NCBI RefSeq assembly: GCF_010389155.1
Contig: NC_057768.1
Span: 25,553,966 to 25,617,965 of the forward strand
Direction: 5' to 3'
Source: Erigeron canadensis
Taxonomy: Eukaryota; Streptophyta; Magnoliopsida; Asterales; Asteraceae
Length of the DNA stretch: 64,000 nt
Shown here: positions 1 to 11,465 of the stretch, one piece after another
Layout of the letters: each line of letters opens with the position of its first letter
Numbering within the stretch: the first letter of the stretch is position 1
Position numbers and translations under genes: made by a program
Notes under the pieces: generated by a model
The model's database searches: none
Seen by the model: only the letters and a program-made list of their open reading frames with translations
Told to the model about the DNA's origin: nothing

Positions 1-918
1 TTTTTTGTTCATCTGATGACAAAATGTGCAAGGAATTTGAACAGAGCATGAAGGCTAAGTTTGAGATGAGTGCTATGGGGAATTAACCTTCTTCCTTGGA
101 CTACAGGTGGATCAACTGAAGGATGGCTTCTTTATACATCAGACAAGTATGTCAAGATCTTCTTACTAGGTTTCGAATGTCTGATGCTAAGGATGCTGTT
201 ACTCCCATTAAGACTAATCATGGGGTTGTTTCCTGATAAGCCTAATGATCCATCCGTCGATGCCACTCAATATCGAGCTATCATTGGATCCTTGATGTAT
301 CTGACAGCCTCACGTCCAGATATTACCTTTGCTGTTTCTATGTGTGCAAGATATCAGGCTAATCCGAAAGAGTCTCACTTGAAAGCTGCAAAGAATTCTT
401 CGTTATGTGAAAGCCAAGCCTCGTCTAGGTCTTTGGTATCCCATGTATGGTTCTTTGACTTCGTAGCTTATACTGATTCGGATTATGGTGGTGACAACTC
501 GGATAGAAATCAACGTCAGGTGGATGTCAGCTTTTAGGGGGAGAATTATATCGTGGCAGTGCAAAAAGCAGACATCTGTTGCACAGTCTTCCTGTGAAGC
601 AGAGTACATTGCTGCTGGATATTGCTGTTCTCAGGTGCTTTGGATACAGCAACAACTGCGCGATTAGTATGAATATCTCCAATACTCCTATTTGTATTGA
701 TAATAAATCTGCCATAGATATTACCAAGAATCCGAAAAACTTTAAAGTCACCAAGCACATATATAAAGTATCATTTCATACGTGACTGTTTGAGAAAAAG
801 CTTATTCATTTAGAAAAGTTATTACTGATGATAATCTTGCTGATCTATACACTAAGCTTTTGATGGACCTCGTCTTGAGTTGTTATTTCAACTCAATGGT
901 ATGAAGAATGCCGAGTAG
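1..918 (+). pseudogene. copia pol remnant: RT tail and RNase H, frameshifted
   Basis: The longest intact stretch (about 230-395) reads a conserved copia RT C-terminal block, with the motif YRAIIGSLMYLTASRPDITF. The RNase H part follows in other frames: an AYTDSDYGG-like segment near 466-490, then QTSVAQSSCEAEYIAA near 568-625, then a final stretch ending in an AE-stop at 916-918. Several frameshifts, an in-frame stop near 535 and a lost segment after about 390 show it is dead. In an intact element this polypeptide would perform reverse transcription and RNA removal inside the particle. The rest of pol is outside the window. Confidence 0.85.
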
Positions 919-3180
919 TTTTTCTCAAAGAACTTAAGTTATTTTTTCGTGTCTTTGTAGTGTAAGTCGTACATAGATAGAGTCATAAAAATACAAAAAA
1001 GTTGTCTTAGTATAAGTTTGTATATATCTAGTGTCAGAAAAATACAAAAACATTGAAAAATCGAAATCAAAGAATATGAATAAGTAAGGTTACTGCGCTA
1101 ATGATGAGAAGTGACGATACTTTAGCTTTTAAGCCTGCTTAATCGTAATATAACTGATTAGTTCAGTGATTACAATTTGGGATATATCGGTAGACACAAA
1201 GTACCAAGGTTTCCTTCAATCTGAACTTAAATTATACAATGTTCTTGTGGGAACATATTCAGATATATGGCTGAGATTGCTTGCTTTTCAGTAATGAATT
1301 GATCTAGTCCTTAAATTTTGTGAAAGATCTAGCATTACTATAAGATTTGTTCAATGAATAGGCAAGAACCTCTACCAATCATGAGCATAAAGTAAATGTG
1401 ATATTGTTATGCAAATCAATGAATGCAAATTAAGGGGCTAATGTGGTCTTTGAGATTCGGACAAGTATGTCCTCGGGGTGTCTTGTATACCTAGCCTACC
1501 TAAAGCTTACAACTTGGGATAGGTTGTCGGAAAGTTCGCTACATGGATCTCATAAAATCACGGGTTCCTTATAAATCATGAAATGCAGAAGCAAATATGT
1601 GAAATCACAAAGTAATTCAATTCAGTTATCCACAAAGTGTCTCATGATTGGTTAAGGATGTTCTTGAATATATTGAATATTTTTATCTTAGTGCTTGTAT
1701 CGATTACGAAAGTATATCTGAATGTGGGTTACATAAGTTCGCAAACTATCCAATGGCATATTAGGCTACTCGGGTTACATGGTGACTGTCCTTGGCCAGG
1801 GTATGTCGAAAGTGTCATAACACAAAGAAACTGGACGTACCGAGTGTTTAAGAGGACAAACATACCGGTAATCGCTGTTGGGTCACGGTTCAAACTTATA
1901 ATAAGAGAATTATTCTCACCGCAGGCTTATGTAACATGCTAACTGATCTAATCAGCAGTAATCATGCATAATGTGAATAATGTATAAAATAATGTTAAAG
2001 TCAAGTTAATTAGAATCTAGATTAGTTTATTATTCTGCAATTTTTATTCTGTGTTATTTTTTTTTTTTCTTTTTATTTTTTATAAATTCTTATTGCACGA
2101 GACCCTATTCAAATTCTGAGTATATGTTTTGCTGAATTCCTTCATGTGAATTTTTAATGAGGTTGTGTGCTTTGTTTACAAAGAAGATTTTCTAATATGG
2201 ACATTAATTTGTTTAAGTTTAAAAAATGATCTTTTCAAGTGTTATGTGAAATGTCAAAGTTATTTGAAATCTCACAATTTTCACTTGTCACCAAGTTATT
2301 AATCGGTTTGTGTAAGTTTGTGTGGTGACATTTTAGGGTTTGACAAGAAATGACCTCCCTTGATCTTTTGTTAGATTTTTAGTTATTTCATATTTGTTAA
2401 CCCTGATTGAGTGATTGTAACTTGAATTTTCTGCATTATACTGTTTTGTTCTCAATGCGTTGATGATGTCTTGGTAAGTGTGCAGTGTTCAGGTTAAGAA
2501 GATAAAGTTAGAGTGCTGATTTCTGTTACTACATTGTTATTTACACGGATGATATCATGACGATAATCCTTGGTGTGTAGTGATAATATTTGTGATGCAG
2601 ATTTGGGCGTGTGAAGGATGAATACATGAACTTGTTTTTGGAATAGTTATTTATTTATGATTCATGTATTTAATGAAAATAATCAAATTTGATATTAGTT
2701 TCTTTTGAATTTCATGTTGTGATTTATGACATACTTTTGGAACTTTACTAAGTTCTTCAATGAATTTTGTTGGATTGTTCATTGTTTGTTAGTTTTGTAG
2801 ACGGCATCTAGTATGGGACTTAAGTGTTTCAAGATGGTTTGCCGTCATGCATATCTATGATCAAAGAAGTTCTCGGTGTCATAATCGTCATTGGTAATGA
2901 GGTTCATATATAATTGATTATTTTCAGGTTTGTTTATGGTTAGTGTTTAAACCATGGGTTTTCATTCAAGATTATAATGTTCGGTTATCTACTTACATTA
3001 TGATTATGAATTTGGGTGATAAGCACGTTTTTAGTACAAGGCATGAACAGGTTGCTTTCTAACGAGTTTTTGCTATGTACAGATTGTGATAAAGGGTCGT
3101 GTTTTGGAAGATTGCTTGTATGAAAATCTGAAAATTTTTCAGAAACTTGCTGAAATCTGGAATATTTTCTGATTTTGATT
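919..3180. other. copia spacer between pol and the extra gene
   Basis: AT-rich sequence with no long or recognisable reading frame on either strand. The longest frame, 1637-1942, has no motif I recognise and uneven composition, so I do not call it a gene. Position suggests ordinary internal sequence of the retroelement. Nothing else seen. Confidence 0.5.
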
Positions 3181-4000
3181 TGTTCTTACGAAGATAACTA
3201 TTATCTTCGTTCGAAACTATTTTTGTTCAAACGAAGGTTATCTTCGTTTCGCTAACTTCGTTTGTGAAGTTTAGCCTGACCCATAGTTGGCCCATTGTTA
3301 TTTCACTATATAAAGGGGTTTTTCTTCGTTTCTTCTTCATAAAACGAAAATTACTCTTATTTTTGAGTAAAACCCTAAAACCTAAACTCTTTTCTTTTCT
3401 CTCAACCTAATTCGTTTTCTTGATTCGTTGTGCAAACTGTGATCTAAGTAAGTGTTTGATGTTATTTTCATTCACGAAAATGATCTAGGTTTTCTATGTG
3501 TCTTCGATTTGATTCATTTTGATTCTATATATCTATATTTTGAAATCATTAACTGGTTTATTCAAACGAAGTTAGACTTGTACAAACGAACTTAGACTTT
3601 AGTTCAAAACGAATTTAGATTTGTGAACATGGACTTAGATTTTGGGATTGAACAAATTTAACTTGGGTAGAAACGAAGTTAACTTTAGATGATGCCTTAC
3701 GAACTTAGACTTTAGTTGATAAGGAACGAACTTAGCGAGGTTTAACACCCTTAGTTTTATCCAAACGGACTTAGACTTCGTTTATACGTTACGAATATAG
3801 AAGATAAGTTATAACTTACGAACTTGCATGTCCAGTTTAGACCTTACGAATTTAAACTTCGTTAGGTGAAAACTTAAGTTTAGTTCTTACGAAGTTAAGA
3901 TTTATCTTCGTTTCATTCTTGCTTACGAATTTAGGTTCTATCTTCGTTTCTGTATACTTAACGAATTTAATGCTTAATTTCGTTCAGTTTGAATAAGTTT
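3180..4000. repeat. dense cluster of AACGAA / TTCGTT motifs
   Basis: Roughly two dozen short copies of (T/A)ACGAA or its complement TTCGT(T/A) lie here, often extended to ACGAAGATAA, ACGAACTTAGACTT or TATCTTCGTTT, in both orientations and unevenly spaced. They flank and overlap the inferred promoter and leader intron of the extra copia gene. The same motif recurs in the 3' LTR at about 7498-7575. Some pairs form hairpins, for example the ACGAAGATAA...TTATCTTCGT pair near 3187-3212. Confidence 0.75.
3307..3314 (+). promoter_or_regulatory. TATA box of inferred internal promoter
   Basis: TATATAAA sits in a CTATATAAAGGGG context about 800 bp upstream of the extra coding region. A pyrimidine-rich leader with ACCCTAAAACC follows, then a good splice donor GTAAGT at 3448. 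The layout (motif cluster, TATA box, ACCCTAAA leader) resembles that of the 3' LTR promoter. A promoter is inferred; no transcript evidence exists here. Confidence 0.5.
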
Positions 4001-4102
4001 GTGCAGTTTTACTTTGCGAAATTATTGATTAGGTTTTTCAATTCTGCAATCCATTTATCGTGATTATTTATATTTGTTTCGATATTGTGATTGGTTTTGC
4101 AG
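3448..4102 (+). other. predicted leader (5' UTR) intron
   Basis: GTAAGT begins at 3448, and TTTTGCAG ends at 4102, two bases before the ATG at 4105. The interval is T-rich, has no open frame of note and is full of AACGAA motifs. A leader intron next to the start codon is common in plant genes but unusual for a retroelement gene. Inferred from splice-site sequence only. Confidence 0.5.
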
Positions 4103-4104
4103 AA

Positions 4105-7100
4105 ATGGCTCTCGCTCCTCGTCAGTTTGTGAAGAAGCATAATCTTGCACTGAATCTTGATCCAGATCAGCATAATTGCGAACATTTTCATGAAATGTTT
4201 AACTACATTGCTCGCTCGCGCTTATTTTTTGCTTTTTGTGATTCACCGAGACTTGTTAGGCAGTATATCGATTCTTTCTGGTCCACTGCTCATGAAGTCA
4301 TGGTTGAAGGACAGAGTTTTGTACGAGCTACTGTTGAAGGCATCACTTTTGATTTCAATGCTGCATCGCTTCGTACTATTTTGCATTTAGGAGCAGAACC
4401 GGACGTAGAAGAAGAAGAAGACGTCGAGATGACTTATGAGTTTGAACTTCTTCTTCGCTGCTTTCAGAGAATGGGATTTGTTGGCCAGGTCAAACTTCCT
4501 TTTGACAAAAGTGGTTTTCAGGGACGATGGCGATATCTGGCGTATGCATTGCTCGTCTGTTTGAGCAATCGCAAGGCTGGATTTGATCAACTGTCTGCTC
4601 AGATTGCGTCGCAGATGGTTGCTTTGGTATATAATCGACCTTATCCTTTCTCACGATACTTTTATCAAGAGTTTATTGATCAGATAAATGCTAGGGGGAG
4701 GAAGAGATTTCTTTTGTCTCCTCGCTTTGTGATGGCTATAGTTAGACATTTTTGTTCTGACTTAGTATATGACCAAGGTCCTCGCTACGTTCTTCATGCT
4801 TGGCCTTCGCGTCTTTTTGCTGATCTTGAAGCCAATACGAGTAATGTGGCTGGTCTTCATGATCCACCACTTTTTGGTCACCTGATTAATCCAAACTATC
4901 GATCTCGTCTTGAGAATGATATGTTTGTGGATGATGTTGATGAAGATTCTGGTTCTGGTGATTCTGAAAGTTCTGTTGATGGTTCTGAAGATGATTCACG
5001 GGATGAGTCTGATGGTTCGGATGATGGAAATGATGGAGGTGATGTTGATAGTTCTGACGGTTCTACTGCTACAAATGAGACAGACACAGATGATTCTGCT
5101 GCTGCTGAACGTCGAACTAAGATGATTCATGATATCTCGGCTGCTTCTGAAAGCGATCATTCGCATCAGTCGTTTGATCAAGAGGGTGTTGCGTTCCATA
5201 GAGAGCGTAGAAGCAAGGCTTGTCATGCTATCCCCGCTGTTTCAGATTCAGCTAACTCCATTCCTGATGCTGCTGAGATTGATCCTGATGTTGCCGCTCA
5301 GCATGATTCTGAATTGCGTGAGATTTTTGAAGATATGGAAGATCCGGTGAACAGAGCCAGTTCGGTTAGTCCGGTGAAGCGGCAAGGGGGTGTTGAACTT
5401 CAATACACCAGAATTAAGCGTCGACGTGTTGTTGAAGCTTCTTCTGTAGCAATGCCTGATCCTCCAAGACCAACTGCTGCTGTTGTTCCTGTTGTTTCAC
5501 AAGCACCAGTATTGCGTCCTCTAGTGGCTCCTTCTTTATCTTACCAACTTCCTTCCGATTCGTCGCTTGGTCATCGTGTTGATCTTTTAGAGACTAGAGT
5601 TCGCACTTTGGAGTCTGATCTCACTGATACTCGCGCCGCCTTAACTTTTTTGATCAACTGGGTCAAGAATCAAGGGGGAGAAGTTCCTGAAGAGGTCTGC
5701 AGATTGTCAGCGGTTCAAACAAGACGTCAGAATGACGATGATGATGCTGATAATGCTGGTGATAGGAATGTTTTTCGCCCAGTTGAAGATAAAGGAAAGG
5801 GTGCTGAGATCGAGGGGAAGACAGGAGGTGATACTTCCGCTGTTGGTGCTTCTGGTACTGGTGCGGGTCCTTCTGGTGCTCCTCGTGATTCAGGTTTCTA
5901 ATTTTGATTATGATAAAGATTTTTAGATAGAATGTATAATTGATTGTGTGTAATAAGTTATGACATTTTGTGTAATGAAAATGTAATCTATCTTATTTCA
6001 ATACAAGTACATTTCATCTTTATTATAATTATCATGATTATTCTTTCTATTTTGGTGTTCATTTTGTGTAAATTTAAATAGATGATCCAGATTATACAGA
6101 TTTATTCTTTGATGGTGATGAGCTCGAGGAAGGTGAATTTGTTCCTGAACCAAATCTTAACATATTCAAGAAGCCTTATGGGTTTGATGAAGTATGGGAC
6201 TCAATTCCTGAAGATCCATCGATTGAAGAAAGTAGAGTGTTGGATCAGAAGAGATCAGATGTTCGGGAAAGAATGCTTCAAGTTCCATTCAGTAGCCAAA
6301 CTCAAGTTCTACATTTTGTTGTGTATGCTAAGAATGGTGATGTATCGATTCCATCTGATTATGAGATTAATGTGACAAGACCATTCAATCCAAATGATTT
6401 TCCAGTTCCTCTCAAAGATGATGATTCATTACATATGGTTGATCGACATGTTCCCGAGAAAAGAATTAATGAATGGATAGTACATAGGGAAACATGGAAA
6501 CCAAATCTGTATTGGACTCATATCTCAGACAAAGATGCTGCAAAGTACAAGACAATCATCTGGAGTTGGTTTTATGATGATGAACTGAAGTTATTTGTTC
6601 TTAAAAGACCAGAAGGTTGTCAGTACTTAGCGTGGTGTGAGAGACATTTTAGGAGTTTGTGTGAAGAAGATTTACATGAGCTTGGAAATAACTGGATTAT
6701 CAATCCAAGCGATGATGGCTTAGCTGATGTTGTTGGTATGAATCTCCGAAATGATTTTTGGTTGAGAAAGAACATGAAAGATTCAGATAAACCACAGTTT
6801 AAGATTGAGCCAAGATCGAAGAAAAGAGTGGTCAAACCAGATAAAACAGTTGAGTATGTTCAACATGATATTAAATGTATGATCAAAGTCCCTGCCAAGA
6901 AATGGGCACAAGATGTCTTGGACAAGATGGATAATTGGGAAATTGATCGAAATTCTGGTAAAGCCAAGATGTATGCAGACTCAAAGAAGAAAATTTTATT
7001 GAGAAGAGTATATGATCCGATGCAGCTGGTGAACTTCTCAAGAAATGATCTGAGGAAGTTATACGATACAGAGTGTTCGTTCTTGCCATTTTGGAAGCAT

Positions 7101-7187
7101 GAAGAAAGTAGATATCGTAAGATACTTCAACTCTGCTTACATGAAGATATTCATGCAAATAGCAAAAGATTGTTATTTGATGAATGA
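4105..7187 (+). CDS. extra (env-position) gene of the copia element, two inferred exons
   Basis: Exon 1 starts at ATG 4105, just after an acceptor-like TTTTGCAG, and is open to a stop at 5899-5901 (598 aa if unspliced). Residues 1-270 form a folded region related to the ORF often found after pol in Asteraceae copia elements. Then come a long acidic Ser/Asp/Glu/Gly stretch, a basic KRRR patch (nuclear-signal-like) and a short heptad-like segment (LLETRVRTLESDLTDTRAAL). A second frame, open from about 6079 to 7187, lacks any ATG before 6273. A donor G^GTTTCT at 5893/5894 and an acceptor AAATAG^ATGATC at 6081/6082 have matching phase. Splicing would drop the stop and give 964 aa. I see no obvious signal peptide or membrane segment, so an envelope role is unsupported; function is unknown. 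Two separate proteins is the alternative. Confidence 0.6.
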
Positions 7188-7227
7188 TCAGATTTTGAAG
7201 ACTAAAGAAATCGAAGGTGCTGCTGTC

Positions 7228-7236
7228 AAGGGGGAG
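7228..7236 (+). other. polypurine tract of the copia element
   Basis: AAGGGGGAG two bases before the TGTTGATG LTR start. This is the usual plus-strand primer position and is typical in sequence for Sireviruses. Confidence 0.75.
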
Positions 7237-7238
7237 TT

Positions 7239-7878
7239 TGTTGATGCATGTTGATGTGACAACAGCAACTTAGATTTGATACGTCGTTTAGATTAAGACA
7301 TTATGTTATTTTATGTCGTATCTATATATGTAATTGATAGATTATGGACTTTATGTTTTGGTAATGATCGATTACATGTTTTGGTGTTATATATATGTTA
7401 TGTATGATGTTTGTTGTGTGTTATACTAGTACAAACATAATATGTGTTAGGATTCCTTGATGATGAAACACTAAGGAATATAACTAAGTCTTACATCTAA
7501 CGAAGATAAGGTATATCTTCGTTAGAGGCAAACGAAGATAAACTTCGTTTGGTACAAACGAAGATTAACTTCTTTACATGGGCTGGGCAGCTAAGTTCGT
7601 AAGAACAAAGCCCAGCAAGCCCAGTTCGATCTGAAACATATATATACGAATGAATACCCTAAAATGATATATAATATTCGACATACACGTACTCCAGATC
7701 TCGAAGTTCGTTCTATAGCTTATAGAAACGAATATAGCATCATACGGCTGATTATCTACTTGATAATTAAGCGATATACACGTTAACTAATCAAACTAGT
7801 TATCTCGTGAGGATTCCGCACTCACGACATAATAATAGACGATCTCGAGAGCGATCTGTAGCTATCGAGAGACTCACA
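7239..7878 (+). repeat. 3' LTR of the copia element
   Basis: Begins TGTTGATGCATG directly after the polypurine tract and includes an AACGAAGAT motif cluster (7498-7575), a GGGCTGGGC/AGCCCAGCAAGCCC inverted pair, TATATATA at 7639-7646 followed by ACCCTAAAA, and an AGGATTCCGCACTC stretch near the end. The right border is set at a CA near 7878 without a second LTR to compare, so it could be off by tens of bases. Confidence 0.6.
7639..7646 (+). promoter_or_regulatory. LTR TATA box
   Basis: TATATATA lies downstream of the AACGAA cluster in the LTR, followed by ACCCTAAAA. This is the expected place for the U3 promoter of the element. Confidence 0.5.
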
Positions 7879-7884
7879 ACTTCC

Positions 7885-8200
7885 AATCCCAAATATAAAA
7901 GGTGTTGCTCCATAATTTTTCCCTAATCAAATCCTCTCCAAAAAGGCAATTATGTCCTTCAAACGCGTTTTTATGGAGTTCGACGACCGTCTCGGAATGC
8001 TAAGATTAAAACACTCCTAGCCCCACAGCTCTTTGTGTTGGAGCCGGCCGAGATAACCATTTCATACCTCCCCAGATTTTCAATTGTCAGTTGCCAAGGT
8101 TTGCCTTATACAGCTTAATTCGCAGGCAACAGAAAGTTTTGTGTCAGCAGCTCTACAGAGCCAGGGATACTATCCCATTTGCGATTTTATATTTCTGAAA
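7885..8200. other. unassigned less AT-rich segment
   Basis: This stretch between the copia LTR and AT-rich DNA has higher GC and exon-like composition, but stops in all frames and no motif I recognise. It may be an old gene fragment or the rest of an older element. No product can be assigned. Confidence 0.3.
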
Positions 8201-8299
8201 AATAGCAATTATTTATAACCATTTATTTTTAATACATATATAACATATCCATTGTAAAAAGATACAATGGATTTATTATCAATACTATGAACATAAAAC

Positions 8300-8814
8300 C
8301 AGTGGTGAAGCTAGAAATTTTTGAATGGGGGTCGGGATCTAAATTTTTTTTCCCTAACGTTATTTTTCAGGTAATATGTTCGGGTCAGTGATTCGATTCG
8401 GGTCGGGTCGGGTAAAAAATTAGATACTATTATTATAAAAAAAATTTCAATCACGACGAAACTAAACATTTTTTCAAGACAAACATTAAAAAGGAGACAA
8501 ACGGTTGGTACCTAGTTCGATTCACTGAAAAAATTAGAGTTCAGTCTTTCGACCTTTGAGAACCTTGAATTCAGTGGGCTAAGTTTTTATTTAAGTAATG
8601 AGTTTTAGTTTGGGCTAAGTAATTTTGTTGGCTTATGTAAAATGTAATGGATTAATTTTATTGCTTAGTATATAAAAAAAATTCACAATTAAGATGGGGG
8701 TCGAAAGCGAGTATATCAAAATTTTTCTACACTAAAACAATATACCCCTACATCGCAAAAAAAAATTTCGGGGGGTCAGGCGCCCCTCCCAGCCCCTATG
8801 TAGCTACGCCCTTG
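8300..8814. mobile_element. hAT-like non-autonomous element (515 bp)
   Basis: Perfect 8-bp target duplications CATAAAAC (8292-8299 and 8815-8822) flank it. The ends are imperfect inverted repeats, CAGTGGTGAAGCTAGA against CAAGGGCGTAGCTACA. Subterminal GGGGGTCGG and GGGGGGTCAGGCGCCCC are typical of a common plant repeat. An 8-bp duplication and CA(G/A)...TG ends point to hAT. No coding capacity. Confidence 0.85.
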
Positions 8815-8822
8815 CATAAAAC

Positions 8823-10639
8823 TCCATAATTGTTTTATCGACAACTATTTTCTTTGGAGTTAAATAATTAATATTTCCAACTCAATATAAATTAACTCAT
8901 TAATATTTTAAAAATTAACGAAAATAAAAACAAAATAGAAATTGTATCTACTTTTAGTTAATATTTCCAACTCAATACAAATTATATCTACTCATTAATA
9001 TTTTTTTATTAATTTATTTACTTTATGTTTAGAGTATTATTTTATGGATATTAACATTGTAATATTATTATTGCTAACTTTTAATCTTAAACTTAACATT
9101 TTCTTCTTATACATGAGGCTTATGTCTAGTAAATATTATCATTATTATTATGATTAATTATATTATTATATCATTTTAAAAATTAACTTAATAATATAAT
9201 CAAGAAACATGACATTATTAAAAGATAAATTTGAAGAAAGAACCAATGGATTACAATTAATAAGAAATAAAAAAAATTAATCTAAAATACTGGAAGTGAA
9301 TTATACTAATGTGATACCTAAGCCATTCAAATTAACTTGTCTAGATTACATTAAAACTATATATTTTTTCAGTTTTTTAAATTTCATACAAAAAAATTAT
9401 CATATACCAATAAATTAAAACTAAAACGACACGTGACGTAATCTTTGATCGATACATGCCATTTTAGTTTATTTATTTTATTAAAATAACTTTTTTTTAA
9501 TTGTATATAGATTTAATTTCTTTACAAGACTTACAATTAAACTCTAACTTTTAACTTATAGATACAAAACACATTATAATCTTATTTCATTAATCGTCTT
9601 TTCATTAATAAAACTGTTTTTTTTCTCTCTCTTAATTTTTCCAAATTCTATTACTTATAATAAGTTATTAACATGGAGACTTTGAAAATTTTGATTTTAC
9701 GATCCGAAATCACAAGGCTATTAGTTGTCATCCACCATGCTTACAAATTTCGATTTTGATGTGATTGTAAAAATTTAAGGTAAATCCAAAACTCTAACTA
9801 AACATATATTATATTTATCATTATTGTTTGTTATAATTTAGCTCCGATCATCAGTTTACTTTAACCATAATGTATTTTATAATCACAAATCATGTATGTG
9901 ACATATTCGAATTTTTTTATGATATATATAGTTACCGTATTATGTACAGTTATTAGGACTAGTAAAATAATAAAAAATCTGATAAATAGTGGAACAACTT
10001 AGGAAAAAAGAAAGGTAGTATAATTATGGAGATGCCTTATGTGCAACATCGGGTTTCAAATCCATACACGCCTCTTTTGTACAATGGCTCTATCCTAGCA
10101 CAATATAAAATCGATTTAAATAAAGGTTTGTTATATCAATATAAATTTTTTGGAAAATATTAGTAACAAATTTATTAGAAAATGTGTATCAATACGTAAG
10201 CGACACTACAAATCTACAATGATATACAAATATCAACTATGAGGGTGACATGTTTGGCTTCAATGTCGTAAAAATCTTATTTAGACTTTCATGACTATTA
10301 TCTTCGTGACTATTCCCAATATTTAATGTTTGGATTATATATCAAGTAAAAGAAATAAATATACATAAATTGATACTTTTAATTTATATAAAAGACTCAG
10401 AAAAGGTAAAATTCCCACTCAATAGTCAATATGCAATATTTTGAAATTCAAACTATAAAAGTTTGATGTTATGCTACTAATGAACCATCATGATAAGAAA
10501 AAGAGCTCACATGTCTTTCTAAATTGTTTTATTTTATAACTAATTAACGGATCTATGAATTAAAAATACGTGTATTAAATTATAATTTAATTATTTACTT
10601 TAAATGATTCAAAACATTTACTTTATAATTTATATAGGT
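8823..10639. other. AT-rich intergenic DNA
   Basis: No gene or complete element seen. An imperfect direct repeat (TTAATATTTCCAACTCAATA, near 8868 and 8958) is the only clear structure. Confidence 0.5.
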
Positions 10640-11078
10640 CTAAACTCTTACATTGTATTCTGGAGTTTTATTAAAAGAAAAGAAAGGAGAAGATTGGATA
10701 AGGGAAGAAATGATAGATAATTACATAAAAAAGAGGCATCCTTGAGTTGAAAGAAAAGAAAAGAAAGTTGATAGTTAAATGTATTCTTGAGTTAGAAGGG
10801 AAGGAAAAGAAAGGATAAAAAGATACAATTTTACATTTATAACCTTGTAGTTTTTAAAACCTTTATATAAGTTTGAGGGGTATAATAATAATTTCACCAC
10901 TTTTCCTTCCAAATCTTGCCAAAAGTGGCAAGAAAGTTTTGGGATCAAAACATCTTATTTTTCCCTTTCTTTCCCTTCCCTTTCTTTGAAAACAAAAACT
11001 CAAGAATACAAAAACTAAAATTTTCTTACCCTTTCTTTTCTTATCTTTTTAAAATAAAACTCAAGAATGCACTCTTAG
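10640..11078. mobile_element. inverted-repeat MITE with purine and pyrimidine arms
   Basis: The left end CTAAACTCTTACATTGTATT and right end (complement CTAAGAGTGCATTCTTGAG) pair, and both continue into GTTTTATT plus AAAGAAAAG runs, leaving arms of several tens of bases rich in AAGAAAAG on one side and CTTTTCTTTCCC on the other. No target duplication was settled, so superfamily is open. Confidence 0.55.
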
Positions 11079-11224
11079 ATAACATGTGTTCGATCAATCA
11101 TAATTTTCTATATGCTTTCTTTGCTTCAGGAGTCTGACTTTTATCTTAGGCATGCATGGTTCGAGCTCCACATACTACCTAATTGGATGTTACTATAATG
11201 TCTTGAATGCTAAAAAGTAAAGTA

Positions 11225-11465
11225 ACTCTCAATGCCGTCTTCCACGGGTTTTGGGTCCTAATACCGTCTTTGACGGTGTGTGTGGGAGGTTGATATGTAG
11301 ACACTAGACAGTATTACCCCTACCATTCTATCAAAGGTAGAGAGACTGCTTCCAGATTCTACCAAAGATAGAAAAGGACCTCCAGTCTTGCTGGGCATGA
11401 GGATCGAACCCTTAACCTTTGTTTCCAGAAACATGGGCTCCAACCGCTGATGCAACTCAGTCTCG
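11225..11465 (-). mobile_element. tRNA-derived SINE
   Basis: Read on the minus strand, it starts with an A-box-like GTTGCATCAGCGGTTGGAG and a B box GGTTCGATCC about 40 bp on (plus 11400-11412 as GGATCGAACC). The body has GGACCTCCAGTCTTGCTGGG and AGAGAGACTGCTTCC as plus-strand landmarks, a repeat I recognise as common in Asteraceae-like sequence. Ends are approximate. Confidence 0.65.

Larger units (their letters stand above)
1..7878 (+). mobile_element. Ty1/copia retrotransposon, Sirevirus-like, 3' part
   Basis: Seen: the end of a copia-type pol (RT tail and RNase H, decayed), about 2.4 kb of spacer, two extra reading frames, a polypurine tract AAGGGGGAG at 7228-7236 and an LTR beginning TGTTGATG. 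Known: Sireviruses of the Pseudoviridae place extra, sometimes env-like, ORFs between pol and the 3' LTR and have G-rich tracts of this kind. The 5' LTR, gag, protease, integrase and most of RT lie left of the window, so LTR age and target duplication cannot be checked. The 3' border (a CA near 7876-7878) is a guess from the usual TG...CA rule. Clade assignment is inference. Confidence 0.7.

Noticed and set aside
1637..1942. 101-aa open frame in the copia spacer
   Set aside because: No domain, no support from composition, and it lies in non-coding spacer of a decayed element.
4105..5901. Envelope glycoprotein call for the copia extra ORF
   Set aside because: No signal peptide, no membrane helix and a nuclear-type basic and acidic composition; position alone does not justify it.
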